Part shown: piece by piece, positions 1 to 10,863 of the stretch
Numbering within the stretch: the stretch's first letter is position 1
Layout: every line of letters begins with the position of its first letter
Source of the DNA: Trichosporon coremiiforme
Taxonomy: Eukaryota; Basidiomycota; Tremellomycetes; Trichosporonales; Trichosporonaceae
Assembly (NCBI GenBank): GCA_039545355.1
Contig: BCJJ01000023.1
Coordinates: 435,362 to 499,361, forward strand
Direction of reading: 5' to 3'
DNA: 64,000 nucleotides
The notes under the pieces: generated by a model
Databases searched by the model: none
Told to the model about the DNA's origin: nothing
Seen by the model: the letters and a program-made list of their open reading frames with translations, nothing else
Position numbers and translations under genes: made by a program

Positions 1-1233
1 GTGAGAAACGTGGCCTCGATTGTCACTTACGCTGGCCAGTTTCCGTATCATTTGAGCGCAGCCAGCGTCCAATTCCAGCTGTCTCCCGCGGCAGCGGCAG
101 TGTGCGCACCGATGGCAGATCTCGTAATTACTGAATGGGCCATGCATGTTCGCGATACGGCACCCACCCGATAATGAGAAGTGGGGCCTAATCTCCTGTT
201 CGGTGTGTGATGGGCTTGCTGGGCTCGTTCTAGCGCAGGACAGCAGGAATGCTGGACAACCTGAAATGACTGAAGTCCGGACCAGCGGGCTACCCACTCT
301 TTGGCGTTTGGACAGGAATGCGCCTCTGGCCGTGGACCTCGTGTCAACATCCCAGGATCCAGAGTACACAGACCGCTCATGATGAGGGGGAGAGGGGAAG
401 AGGGGCAGTGATGGCAGCTCGGGCCGTCATCACGCCGCACACCTCCTTACGCAGCATGGGCGCTCTCGGCACGGCATGCGCCATCAATACGCAGCTCAGA
501 CTGGCGCTGTGGGCGTTGCTGGGCGCTGAGGCGTGGGAGGAGGTACAGGTGGGCTCGGACCCAGCCCCAGCCTCATACCGACGTATCCCTCATCTCGTCT
601 GTACCTCACACATCATCTCTGTCCCGACCAAGCTGGCGAGCTGGGTGGGGTAAGCCCTGCGATCTAAGAGAGCGAGAGCCCGTGCGCATCTCCATGTTAT
701 GCCGTGGTTGGGCGTTGGGCGTTGTGGGGCTCACACCGGAACCAACATCAGCGGACCCTATTGACTCGCGTTCCGTAGTGCAGTTTCCGTTATGCTTCCA
801 GGGTGACTGAGCCGGCGCCGTCCGCCCGCAAGTTCGCCGAAAAGAAATCAACCGCGATCTCACCCACCCAGCGTTTCGTTCCGAGCCCCGCCTTCAAGCC
901 TCAGCCACCATCCAGGAGTCCCGGCACTCCTATGCTGACTGGATCTCACTCGTCAACAAGGGTGCAACGTCATGATGTGATGGCCCCGCACTATCGCATG
1001 GTCGTACGTGATACATTCCTGATCTCTCTATCTGCCTGAGCCAAACTTGACTCTCGCACCTGGCCCGTAAGCTCGAGAACAATAAGCTTGTTGTCTGGGG
1101 AGGGCGTACACGACGGTGGGCGCTCGCTTCTCGTCTCTATCAACATCGCCATCGCCGTCCACGGCCTTCGTTGGCATCTAATCACTCCCCCTCGTCGATT
1201 CGTGATTCCCTCTACACCCCTGCGTAGTGGCCT
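1..1233. other. No supported gene
   Basis: Short frames on both strands only, with no convincing start, domain or exon chain. One stretch at about 803-960 on plus follows an acceptor-like CCAG and reads as a Ser/Pro-rich peptide, but it has no ATG and no clear partner exon, so I do not call it a gene. Confidence 0.5.
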
Positions 1234-1803
1234 CTAGGCACTTCCGTCGGGGAACTGCTGTCTGTTTCCTCCCTGCTGGCTCCCAGCGCCGCCCTTCAAT
1301 CGCCTAATCGTCATGCGCAGAACACGGATACGTGCGTCACGCTTCTCAACGGCGGCTCCCAGCTCATCAATGGCCTCGCTGGCTTCGGCGAGCTGCTCCT
1401 TCTGCATCGAGTAGCGCGCGTAGAGGTCCTCGTAAAGCATCTGGAGCCGGGTGTGCTCCGTGTTCAGCTCCAGGAGGCGCGAGAGCATATCTCCCTCTAG
1501 ACCCTCGGGGAGGTTCTCCTGGTCGACTGCAATAGGTGTACCGCCCTGGACTGGGGCGAGGGGAGCACGTGATGGTGTCGAGTTAGGGAGTGACGCAGAA
1601 GTCGAGGACGAGGGAAGGGCAGAGGCAGGCAGCGGCGCAACGCTGCGGTCGACGGCCATCCAGTCCTTCTTCTCCTTGGCCGCCCTGCTGTCAGCTCTCT
1701 CGATTGCATGTTCGCAAGCAAAATCACATGCTGCGCAAAAGGGTACTTACTCATCGGCCGGGTCGACCCTGCGCCGCTTGCGAAGGAGTCCGCCCAGGGG
1801 CAT
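1234..1803 (-). CDS. Small coiled-coil protein with basic N-terminus (168 aa, 2 exons)
   Basis: Function not recognised. Exon 1 is 1803-1751 and exon 2 is 1687-1234, around a 63-nt intron with donor GTAAGT and CTGACAG at the acceptor. The protein opens with MPLGGLLRKRRRVDP, whose RKRRR run looks like a nuclear localisation signal. A Ser/Pro/Ala-rich linker follows (about residues 28-65). The last 80 residues are a predicted coiled coil with regular Leu spacing (LLELNTEHTRLQ to about IRVLRMTIRRL), then a Gly/Gln-rich end. The basic patch plus coiled coil recalls bZIP-like or kinetochore-associated small proteins, but the basic patch is not directly joined to the coil, so bZIP is unlikely. The start at 1803 is favoured because splicing joins the two open frames exactly. 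Confidence 0.72.
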
Positions 1804-3094
1804 CTCGTTCGATCAGAGCACGGGGGCGGGGGCAGGGCGGGGGCGGAGCGCAGCACTCGATGAGACCTGGAGGAATTAGGCGGCTAATGAGCAGATGAGG
1901 AGGCGAGGTGAAGAGGCGGCGAGCAGGCAAGTGAGTGTCAGAATGGTTTGTTGTGCACGAGATTGGGTCGATAGCGTCCGAGCGGCGAACACAGCCTGAT
2001 GGGTGGCGACGGCACCAAACGAGGAAGCAGAGCGAGACGGCGTCTCAAACATCTGACGCGCGCTTGGACTCCTTAGCCGTGGCGTTTCAGCTCGTAGTAC
2101 GCGAAGCATGATGGAGGGGCGCAGATGACGGATGGCTGATGCACGTTGACTGGACTTGATGCAGTTCCTTCCTCCCACACTCCCACTCTTCTTCCTGATT
2201 CCTAGACTTACTCTTCAAACGTCAAAGCGCGACCTCCTCCGGACGACGTCGACGAGTCAAGGCGCGCAGAAGTCGCCGGAGGCGTCCATTCTTACAGCGC
2301 TCCCCTGACCCCTTCCCCCTATTCTCTCGCCGAACCTTCCTCTCCGTCCTTCCTCATTCGTCGCCACAACCGCAAACATCCTCCTCGTCGCATGCAGACT
2401 TCTAACGTACAGGTCATCATGCATAGAAACAGGAATTACCGGAAGTACAACGTCAACCCACTGTGTCTCACCTCGTCGCCGTCCAGTTCCGTCCGACGCC
2501 GCTGCCAGCCGAACCTGAAGAGGCGTTGGGACCTTGGCGCAGTGTCTTACCTCGTCGGACTTGGCCTGACGGAGACTTTTCCAGGCGACCCACATTCCAA
2601 ACACGAGATGGCCGGCAAAGCGACAGCCCCCGAGCCGAACAATAAGCTCGAGACAGAGGCGGAGCAAGCTTTAGACACAGCAGCCAACCGAGTCGACGAT
2701 CTCCCGCTCGCCGAGTGGATGTATTGCAGGCTGAGGCAGGCTTAGTGGGCGTCAACTACAGTGGGGCTGCTGTAGATGTGCGCCTCTGAATTGAGAGCTA
2801 TGATCTGCAGTCGGAAAAATCTTGCTCGGCCGCGCCACCTCGTCCCAGTCACTACCCCGGCCACAGTCGATGAGTCTGCATGGAGCCGCTGCTGTCGCTT
2901 ACACCCCGACATACCGCATATTGTCAGCCGACGTCCAGCCCCGAAACCCACGAGGCAAATCCCAGTGCGCCCCATACTCGAGATCTGCGTCTTGCTGATC
3001 CAAGTTGAGCCTGATCCAGGTTGGGCTCTGCCCTCACTGATCCAGGTCAAGCTGTTTCCTGATCCACCTCGGCGGTTTCCAGTCCGTCTTCACG
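1804..3094. other. Gap with one doubtful plus-strand ORF (2392-2745)
   Basis: The region upstream of the coiled-coil gene and downstream of the glycosyltransferase. A frame at 2392-2745 on plus ends in a hydrophilic stretch (KLETEAEQALDTAANRVDD) that could be the last exon of a gene. Just before it lies TCTAACGTACAG, which resembles a branch site plus acceptor. A minus-strand frame overlaps it. Neither has a recognisable domain. Confidence 0.3.
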
Positions 3095-4274
3095 TCATTG
3101 TTCGCGGCGATGAAGCCCAGGTCCTCTCAAGCCCCTGCCACGCGAGCGCTTTTTTACCGGCCGGCACCAGATCCCCTCGTGCCAGCCGCTGATCCAGCTC
3201 AAGACGTTCACGTATTGCAGCCCGGAGCGCGGATTCGTGCGCACGCGCGCATCGTGCCTGTTCACTTGGTCCAGGGCGAGCCTCTCGGGCGCCTCGCTGC
3301 TGCATGACGGCAGGCAGGGGTACTCCGCCTTCAGGTCGGAGCCAGGTGCTGATGGGAGCGAGAGCTGATGTCAGACAAGCACATGCTGAGCCGCGTTGTG
3401 TATTGTTGCGTGATTCGTCACAAAGCGCTGCTCATCGCAGGAGTGGGCTTACCATCACATCCCCAACCCGTACGTCCTCATGCCGAGGGAGGCGCACTTC
3501 ATCCTCCGTCAACCTAGCCGCGCCCACAGCAGCGACCACGGGCCACGAGAAGCCGTACAGCGAGCCGGTAAAGTAGATCTGTTCTTTCGTTGAGCGTCCA
3601 AGGGATGTTCCGAGATATGTCGGCGTTTCGGGTGAGTGCCTCAGCACCTCATCGAGCACGCTTGGGAGATTCACGACCGTCTATTGTTAGACACTCCTCC
3701 GACGCAACACTCACCTTATCGTCTGCCTTGAAGACCCACTGTATTGGCTCTCCCTTTCCAACGGTCTGCAGCCAGGCGACGCTCTCACCGCCGTCGACGT
3801 CCTCGTCGAGGACAATCAGGTCCTCATGCTCGTCCTGCTCGGTCTGGAGGTCCTCCGGCAGCGTCCAGAATAGCTCTGTCGGGACCGCCGGCCGGCCAAT
3901 AACGAAACGCAGCTGCACGAGTGGCTGATACTCCTCCGGCAAGCGCTTTAGCGGTGAGTGCCGTCGTATGAGCTCACGACGCACATACCCGGCCACGTTG
4001 CTTGTGCTGAAGACGTAGAGCGCGAGTAACGGCGCCTGCTTCAGCGAAGGAGCGGGAAATGTAGCTGGCGGCCCGGCACGAGAAGATGCTGCAGAAACTG
4101 CGTGCGAGCACCCGGTTCTGTCGGTTCGAGGAACATCAATGCCGTGAGCTGGTCACGAGTGCGCCATGCCCGCCCCCATCCCGCCCGGTAATCGTTAATG
4201 ATGAGGAGAACGGCGAAGAAGAGCAGAATGATGAGCGTCGCGAAGCGCACCTGGCGGGGCTTGGGGATTGCCAT
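3095..4274 (-). CDS. GT31-family beta-1,3-galactosyltransferase-like type II membrane protein (329 aa, 4 exons)
   Basis: Predicted Golgi glycosyltransferase that adds a hexose to a glycoprotein or glycolipid acceptor; donor and acceptor are unknown. Exons are 4274-4157, 4088-3715, 3680-3453 and 3364-3095. The first intron has a weak donor (GTGACC) and is the least certain; the others are canonical. The protein starts MAIPKPRQVRF, then one hydrophobic anchor (about residues 12-27). GT31 landmarks follow: LQLRFVIGRP-like strand, HEDLIVLD, WVFKADDK, a YFTGSLYGFSWP block and the acidic EDVRVGD motif. The metal-binding site normally reads DDD, but here reads DDK, with the lysine codon ending exon 2. 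This could weaken metal binding. The C-terminal exon has CLPSC and IWCRP, possible disulphide partners. Family call firm, activity uncertain. Confidence 0.78.
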
Positions 4275-5821
4275 ACTGCCGTCGCCCCGGTCGGAGTGCA
4301 AGTGATGGATGATGCCAGTAACAAGAGGGTGATACTTGGCGTTGCTAAGACTAGCGAGTGCCGGGTAGCCAGTGTGCTAAAGTGGGGACGGTGACAGTGC
4401 TGATCTCCCTGTCGGACGTGACCCCGATACCACGTCAAATGAGGCTTCAGGACCTAACATGACGCTGGGCCGCAACGCTAGTGAAAATAAATGCACGGAG
4501 GATACTAGGGCTGAGAAGCATGCTGAACTTTGGCGTTCGGCGTTTCAGCATGCTGCTGGTGCAGTTGGTAGACTCGGACGTTGCGCGGCGTGCGCCATGT
4601 AAAAATCGCAGAAGCGAGTCGACCGTACGAAAAAGTCCCTTGGATACGACACATTCGGGTGCCTTGCCTCGAACCATGTTCGTGGAGGTGAAGCAACCGA
4701 ATACCGATCTGATATATGGTATTGTGAGTAACACCACGATCTTATCTACAATCTACACCGAATTTTTTCGTTTCCTCACGTATCTCGTTCCCTTGGGACC
4801 TTTGGAGGACGCTGGCCACGAGAGGAGGCTAAACGTCGAACGCCGCTGACGGCGCGCGTATCTGTGCGGCTCTATGCGCGTAGAGGCTCCACGGCCGCCG
4901 CCCCACGCCGAGGACGAGCATATGGTGTAGACTGCATGCTGCGGCAGGCACGCTGGTGCGCATTCATGTCCATGAACTGTGCCCTTGCACTTGCTGCCGT
5001 GGCTATCTTTAGCCCCCCGGTCTCTTCTCCGGGCAAACCAAGCTGCAGAGCTGAGCGCACAAGAGCAGGGGCCTTCGGGTTTTGAAGTGGAGCCCCTTCG
5101 TCTAATATGGGCACTAGCACGGTTAGCGTATCGCAAGCGTGCATTATCATATCAGCATCCACGTGACGAGTTGCGCGCACCCTGTATTGACCAATTACCC
5201 TGGCAGATAACCCTCTCCTGTCCCTTCGGTATACCCCTGGTGCCGTCTTGGCCCTCTTTTCAAGCCAGGCAGGGCTGTTTATAGACGTATCCCCAGTGGC
5301 CAAGCCAACCAGCCCTCGCCGCGCGGTACGCGCTCGTGCACCGCACCGGCAGTGTTCCGGCAGGGAGCCGGCGATGACGGAATTCCAGTAGCGGCCCCGC
5401 CCGCCGACGGAGGATCAGGCTTCGTAAGCTGGGCGCAAGCTGCGTATACCCCCTTTCACTACTGGCTGCCCATCGCTACCATCAGTAACGACGGGACCTG
5501 GGGACCTCGCCGGATCCACAATTTTTGGTTTGGGCATTCATTACACCCCTCGCGCGCCCTCGATCCTCGATCATCGCCTCAGCCCAGTGGAGCAGGATCG
5601 ACACCCCACCTCCTCGCCCTCCCCCAGTACTTGCCCCCAGTCCCGCTCATATACTCGGAGCTCCATCTCAGCGGATCGCCCTTCCCCTCCTCCCCCTTCA
5701 TTCATTCACCCACCAACCTCTCCAGTAAACCTCTGGCGCCTTTGGCCGATCACACGACACACTCCGCCAAAATCCCACCAACAACCTCGCCCTTCTCCCC
5801 CGTACACAGGCACCGGCCACA
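4275..5821. other. Intergenic region with a hairpin; pyrimidine-rich leader at its right end
   Basis: No coding exon supported. It holds an 11-bp inverted repeat at 4517-4554 (listed separately). From about 5570 to 5821 it becomes C/T-rich, typical of a 5' leader, just before the permease start. Confidence 0.55.
4517..4554. repeat. Perfect 11-bp inverted repeat with 16-nt loop
   Basis: AGCATGCTGAA at 4517-4527 is the exact reverse complement of TTCAGCATGCT at 4544-4554. It lies in an intergenic region about 245 nt upstream of the glycosyltransferase start, so it could be a protein-binding palindrome or an RNA hairpin. Confidence 0.8.
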
Positions 5822-7668
5822 ATGCTATTCCGGCGGAGTGACAAGGACACTATCGTCCGCGACCGCAAGGTCTCCGAGGACGAGATGTCCGAGGAGAAGG
5901 AGAAGGACGAGTTCACCGTCCTTGTCGAGCAAGAGAAGGACCACGACATCAAGTACCGCACCCTCTCGTGGAAGAAGACAGCCTATCTCCTCGTGTGCGA
6001 GTACTTCGGCCTTGCATCTATGGCGCTGCCGTGGTCCTTCTCCGTCCTCGGCTGGGGCACCGGTATGACTGTCCTGATCGTGGCGGGACTAGTTACCTGG
6101 TGTGAGTATGAAGTCGAGCGCGGCGTTTCGGCATAGTCGCCACAGCCTAAGTTTGCGCGACGAAGTGCAAGACCAAAGTAGGATCCCCAACTAATAGCCA
6201 GACACCTCGTACATCATGTGGAAATTCTGCATGAAGCACCCTGGCATGCGCGACATCGGCGACGTCGCGGCGAAGCTCTTCCCTGCGTTCCCGCGCACGG
6301 CGCGTGAGATCTCGAGCGCGATGCTCATCATTAACTCGGTGCTGACGATGGGCTACCATATCTTCACCGGCGGAAAGAGTGAGTGTGGCCCACATAGGTC
6401 TCGTGAACATGTCAAAACCGCCACCCTCCCTTTCCACAATCTTGTTAGGGACCAGGGCGGCGTCACTGTGGCCCGAGGTGCCGACTGAACGTCGAGAGAG
6501 CTCTACTGACACTCAGTCTTCTCCACGCTTGCCGACGGCCGCGTGTGCACTGTCGTGTGGCAGGTAATCACTATGGCGGCGTCGATCCTCTTCTCGCTCC
6601 CGCGGCGTCTCGACCACGCGAGTCTGATCGGCACCTCGTCCGTGATCATTATGAGCCTCACGATCCTGCTCTCCCTCATCTTCGCGGGCATCCAGGATCA
6701 TCCGTACCGTGGCTACGGTGGGCCGGACGGCCTCATGGAGTACCCTGGTCTCGGACCTGTCAAGACTCACGGAGGGTTCCCGAACCCGAACCTTGGGTTC
6801 ATCGATGGCTTTAACGCTGTGCTGAAGTGAGTTATTTCTAAGTCTCTCCTCCTTGCCGACATCCGGGCTGGAGTATTGAAGGCAATCCGCGCTGTCGCAC
6901 TGTGTGCAAAGCTAATGCCCAGCATCATCTTCGCCTGGATCGGCCAGCTCCTCTACCCTTCGTTCATCAACGAGATGCGCGACCCGCGCGAGTTCCCCAA
7001 GGCGCTCGCCGTGCTGACGGGGTGCGAGGTCATCTTCTTTGTGCTGATGTCCGTCATCGGCTACTACTACCTGGGGCAGTACGCGCAGGCGCCGTTCATT
7101 GCCTCGCTGCAGGAGCCGTGGATGCGCAAAGTTGCTTACGGTCTCGCGATTGTGCCGACTATCATCATCGGCGTCCTCTACTCCAACGTCACGGTCAAGT
7201 GCGTGTACAGTCGCATCTTTGGAAACACGCGCCACAACCACTCGCACACTTTCCTCGGCTGGGGAGCGTGGGTCGCCGGTATCACCATCTACTGGGTACT
7301 CGCGTTCATCTTTGGAAAGTGAGTTTGCTGCCGCCAAACAGCTTGTCTGCCATTAGGGGTGAACAAAGGCCATCGTGCTAACGACCAGCGTCATTCCCTC
7401 ACTTGGTGACTTCCTCTCGCTGCTCTGTGCGCTCTTCGACTCGTTCTTCGGCTTCATCTACTGGGCGGTGGCGTACTGGCACCTGTACCGCGGCCAGGGC
7501 TTCTTCACGAGCCCGCGCCGGACCGCCGAGACGTTCCTGAACATTGTCATCTTCCTCTTCGGATGGATGATCCTCGGCCCCGGCCTGTGGACCGCCGTGT
7601 CGGCGATCATGAAGGACTACTCTGGACCGGTCGCGAAGGCGTTCAACTGTGCCGCGAACCAGCTCTAA
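5822..7668 (+). CDS. AAAP-family amino-acid permease, Mtr-like (480 aa, 5 exons)
   Basis: Plasma-membrane amino-acid/proton symporter of the Aa_trans family, closest in style to fungal Mtr neutral/aromatic amino-acid permeases. Exons are 5822-6101, 6202-6378, 6517-6826, 6923-7318 and 7389-7668; every intron starts GTGAGT. The hydrophilic acidic N-terminus (about 55 residues) is followed by about eleven hydrophobic segments. Family features include SWKKTAYLLVCEYFGLASMALPW in the first segment, the FAWIGQLLYPSFINEM block and DPREFPKAL after it. The C-terminal motif reads VIPSLGDFLSLLCALF. The acidic N-tail is rich in Lys and Ser, a usual site for ubiquitin- and kinase-controlled endocytosis of such permeases (family knowledge). 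Substrate cannot be fixed from sequence. Confidence 0.9.
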
Positions 7669-8063
7669 TCTGCTGCTGATCCTTATACCCTCGAGGGCGT
7701 TGCACTAGTTTCATACACGGAAACGCGTCACAAGAAATCAGGCGCAAGCTTGGGAACCCACACCGGATTTGGTATAAAGGTTGGATCGCGTAGGAATCGG
7801 GCCCTTCGGTAGGGGGAGGGGTGTATTTTCGGAACAAGTATGCTTGGTATTGTCATATGAATTGTTGAAATCAAAACAAAAAAATCAACGCGCTGGTGTT
7901 GAAATCAGTATTCGGCGGGCATTAAGGATGAGATGTAAACAAGTGACTCAGGTGAGGCACCAACCCAAAGGGATGTGGTTCGTGACTCACGTCATAGCCT
8001 TCCAACTCCACATCCCCGTGGCTCAAGACCCTCGTCAATATGTAATCCACAACAGCGGGGAAC
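7669..8063. other. Intergenic, nothing recognised
   Basis: Spacer between the permease and aquaporin genes on the same strand, AT-richer than the flanks (for example an A-rich run near 7870). I see no gene or clear motif. Confidence 0.6.
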
Positions 8064-9530
8064 TTGATGCATGACATCCCACCACCCACGCCATTCGCCA
8101 TGAGCCGGTCCATGGAAGACCTGCGGCTTCCGATGAAGGACCTGGAGTTGTCGAAGGAGAGTCGCGACGCTCTCCCTCAGACGAAACGCGCCGCGCTGCC
8201 GCGCAACGTTCGCAGCGTCGCAGACCTGCCCGACCCATCAGGGCACGCGCCGAAGCGCGTCGACCCGCCCCCGCTGAAGCACGGGATGAGCACAACGGAC
8301 GCGGAGGTCGCGTATGCCGGTGTCGCCAAGTTGGACGATCGCAAGCCGGTCCCGCAGCCCAGCCACAAGAAGCACATCCTCCCTCTGCACCGGCATCACA
8401 GAGCGGATCCCCAGAAACCAGACCCGCGCCCCGATCCCCCTGCCTCGAATCGCCCGCCCTCGCCACCGCACGTGAACCCGAACGTGGACGCGAGGACGCA
8501 CGCCGGCGGCGGCGGGCACGGCGTGAACGGATCATCGACTTCGATCGCGACAGGGAACGCGGGGAGCGCCGACGGACTCCGCAACAGGTTGTACAACGTG
8601 CGCTCCGACCCCAGTCTCGCAGACGTCGCCTTCGATATCTGGGACGACCCCTCGGCGTCCGCCCCCTTCGCTGGTCGTATCGGAGGAAACCTCGCATTCA
8701 CGAGCAGCAAGTTCCGCCACCCCGACTCGCACAAGATTCGCGACCTCAAGGAGCTCCTTGACTTCCGCGGCTTCAGGGATCCGCTCTACGTTCGTGCGGC
8801 TTGCATCGAGGGTATTGGCACGGCACTGCTCAGTTTCATGATCTCGCTGAACCAGCTCGCGGCGGCCAAGTTTACGGGCTCGTCGCTACTGGCGCAGACC
8901 ACGGTTGAGGCGGTCTTCACGGGCGCGCAGACGACGATGATGATCTACGCGACCGCGGCAGTGACAGGAGGACACCTGAACCCGTTCGTGACGATGGCGA
9001 CGGTCTGTGCCGGGCTCTGCACAGTCCCGCGCGGAGTGTACTACCTCATTGCGCAGACTGTCGGCTCCATCTTTGGAAACTACGCGCTCAAGCTCGGCGT
9101 CGGCACGGAGAACTTCTTCACCAACGGCGAGATCGGAGGCTGTACCGTCGATTTCAGCAAGAGCTCTATCGGCCAGACGTACGTCATGGAGACAATGCTG
9201 TACGCCACCATCGCCTTCATGGCTTTCGGAGTCGGTCTCGATCCCCGACAGACGCCCATTTTCGGTCCTGCCTACTCCCAATTGCTCGTTGGCCTCACGC
9301 TCACTCTCACCATGTGGGGCTCTCCGTGGGTCCACGCCGGCTACGGCGGTATCTCGATCAACCCTGCCCGCTGCCTCGGCGCTGAGATTGCACGGTACAA
9401 TGTGTCCTCTTGGTGGATCCACTGGATCTCAGCCCTGTCCGCGAGCATCATCAACGGATTCGTTTACCATATCATGCCGCCCGCAACGCCGTCACTAGTC
9501 AAGAAACACATGAAGGATCGGGACGCATAG
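8064..9530 (+). CDS. Aquaporin-like MIP channel with long N-terminal extension (488 aa)
   Basis: Major intrinsic protein channel for water, glycerol or another small solute. One exon. The first 230 or so residues are hydrophilic and rich in Pro, Arg, His and Gly, with no membrane segment. The channel starts at about residue 235 (LYVRAACIEGIGTALLSF) and has six hydrophobic segments. The first pore loop reads GGHLNPFVT, so the usual NPA is NPF. The second reads GGISINPARCLG, a normal NPAR. The start at 8064 is the first ATG; ATGs at 8067 and 8100 are alternatives. Long cytosolic N-tails are known in fungal aquaglyceroporins, where they regulate gating. Neighbour is an amino-acid permease, with no obvious functional link. 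Channel identity firm; selectivity not predictable. Confidence 0.85.
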   Translation: MMHDIPPPTPFAMSRSMEDLRLPMKDLELSKESRDALPQTKRAALPRNVRSVADLPDPSGHAPKRVDPPPLKHGMSTTDAEVAYAGVAKLDDRKPVPQPSHKKHILPLHRHHRADPQKPDPRPDPPASNRPPSPPHVNPNVDARTHAGGGGHGVNGSSTSIATGNAGSADGLRNRLYNVRSDPSLADVAFDIWDDPSASAPFAGRIGGNLAFTSSKFRHPDSHKIRDLKELLDFRGFRDPLYVRAACIEGIGTALLSFMISLNQLAAAKFTGSSLLAQTTVEAVFTGAQTTMMIYATAAVTGGHLNPFVTMATVCAGLCTVPRGVYYLIAQTVGSIFGNYALKLGVGTENFFTNGEIGGCTVDFSKSSIGQTYVMETMLYATIAFMAFGVGLDPRQTPIFGPAYSQLLVGLTLTLTMWGSPWVHAGYGGISINPARCLGAEIARYNVSSWWIHWISALSASIINGFVYHIMPPATPSLVKKHMKDRDA

Positions 9531-10000
9531 CTGGGTCGTCACCGTCAGCGCATGGCTGGCTGTCTGGCATAACGCAGCCGATCTGGGCCCGGCGTACGCT
9601 CAGTCGTCCGAACAAACGCTCAGTTTCTCTCAACATTCACACACCACGAACTATGACCTGACCCACGACCGATCGTTCGCCTCCACCTGAAGAGGATCTC
9701 GATCCACTCCCTTGCGTTCGCTTCCTTTCGCCTTCGCAACACTGTAATAGCCTGTCCCCGATGAGAAAGGCCCCTGTACTTCCAGCAAAACCTCACACAC
9801 CAGCTGACGTTGTCAAAGACATTGACTTCAAGAGTTAGTCACCAGTGACTAACCCTGCATGCGCCCATGCGGCCACAGTTCTGCCCAGGCCGTGAATGCT
9901 GGCGCGGTGCAGCCATCAGCAATTCGCAGTGCCAAGCATAGCGGGAGGCGTGAAGTGAGCCTCTTACAATAGACGGGGAGCGTAGTACAGGCATAGCGCG
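9531..10000. other. Spacer containing a perfect palindrome
   Basis: Downstream of the aquaporin gene. No gene seen. It holds a 20-bp palindrome at 9834-9853 (listed separately). Confidence 0.5.
9834..9853. promoter_or_regulatory. Palindrome with two AP-1-like TGACTAA half sites
   Basis: GTTAGTCAC at 9834-9842 and GTGACTAAC at 9845-9853 are exact reverse complements around a 2-nt centre. Each arm contains TTAGTCA/TGACTAA, the core recognised by fungal bZIP factors of the Yap/AP-1 type. Its use as an operator is inferred only. Confidence 0.4.
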
Positions 10001-10563
10001 TGTTGGCGCAGTCGCGTCTCGCCTCGACCCGGCCAACGCCCTCAGCGACACGGACGAGGAGATGCTCTCCTGCTGCGAGGGGTTCTTCTCCTCCCCGTTC
10101 TCCTCCTTCACCTCGCCCGACTCGCAGCCTGACGCGGGATCGCTCTGCTCCGCCTCTGCTCTTCTGGCACACCTCTACATGGAGGCGGACTGGAGTGACG
10201 AGGAGAGCGAGGCGGAGAGCGAGCTCGCGACCCCCGACGCAAGCTTCGTCGACAAGCAGGAAAGGGAGCTTGCCTTCCTCCGCCGCACGCTGCCCGTGTC
10301 ACTCCTCCAAAGGACCCTGCCTCTCTCACCCCTCGATGAAGAGTACGGCTCGTTCCGTGAGAGCGACCTGACTCCGCGCGAGTTCGTCGGGAGCGCCATC
10401 TTGAAGCGCCATCTTGAAGCGCCCCGACAACGAACACATCGGCGCCGACATCCTGGGCAGGTTTCCTGACCCTCCGATTCACCGAAGCCGTCCCGCGCCG
10501 CACTCGCCGGACGCTTCATGTCCGAGCTCAGCGCGCTCATGGACAAGTACGCTGCGTGCCGTT
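10001..10563 (+). pseudogene. Broken ORF, probable gene remnant with a 13-bp tandem duplication
   Basis: A frame open from about 9960 contains an acidic, Ser-rich stretch (SDTDEEMLSCCEGFFSSPFS, then EADWSDEESEAESELATPD and EREFAFLRR-like residues) but has no ATG before 10062. At 10393-10423 a 13-bp unit is directly duplicated and shifts the frame. Without the copy, the reading continues as LKRPDNEHIGADILGRF. A third frame then gives a plausible C-terminus (RFMSELSALMDKYAACR, stop at 10563). At least two frame changes are needed to join these pieces. A gene with an unseen upstream exon and an odd intron is possible, but a decayed gene fits better. Function not recognised. Confidence 0.45.
10393..10423 (+). 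repeat. 13-bp direct tandem duplication
   Basis: GCGCCATCTTGAA occurs twice in tandem (10393-10405, 10406-10418), followed by the first five bases of a third copy. The length is not a multiple of three, so it changes the frame of the ORF that contains it. Confidence 0.9.
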
Positions 10564-10863
10564 AGGTTTGTAACGTAGTTACTTTAGATCAGCAGACAAG
10601 GACTCTGTGCTTAAGTTAATTAGCAATGTGATCATTACAATCAGTAGCTTCTCCGTTTGATCAATAGTACATAAACTAATTAGGTATCATGTAAAGCTGG
10701 TATTACGTCCGCGACGCCGACTGTTCACAACTGCGAGCATGCGTGCGAGGCCGCTCATCAGCCACAAGCTATGAGGAAACATATCGGGAGCCAAAACGAT
10801 TAACGATACAGAGTTGGTTGTTGTGATGCGGAGTGGAAGATGGCAGAGGAAGAAACGGGCTCA

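Noticed and set aside
2257..2667. 136-codon minus frame with a VVLPVIPVSMHDDLYV-like stretch
   Set aside because: Competes with a plus frame, lacks a start context or exon partner, and matches nothing I recognise.
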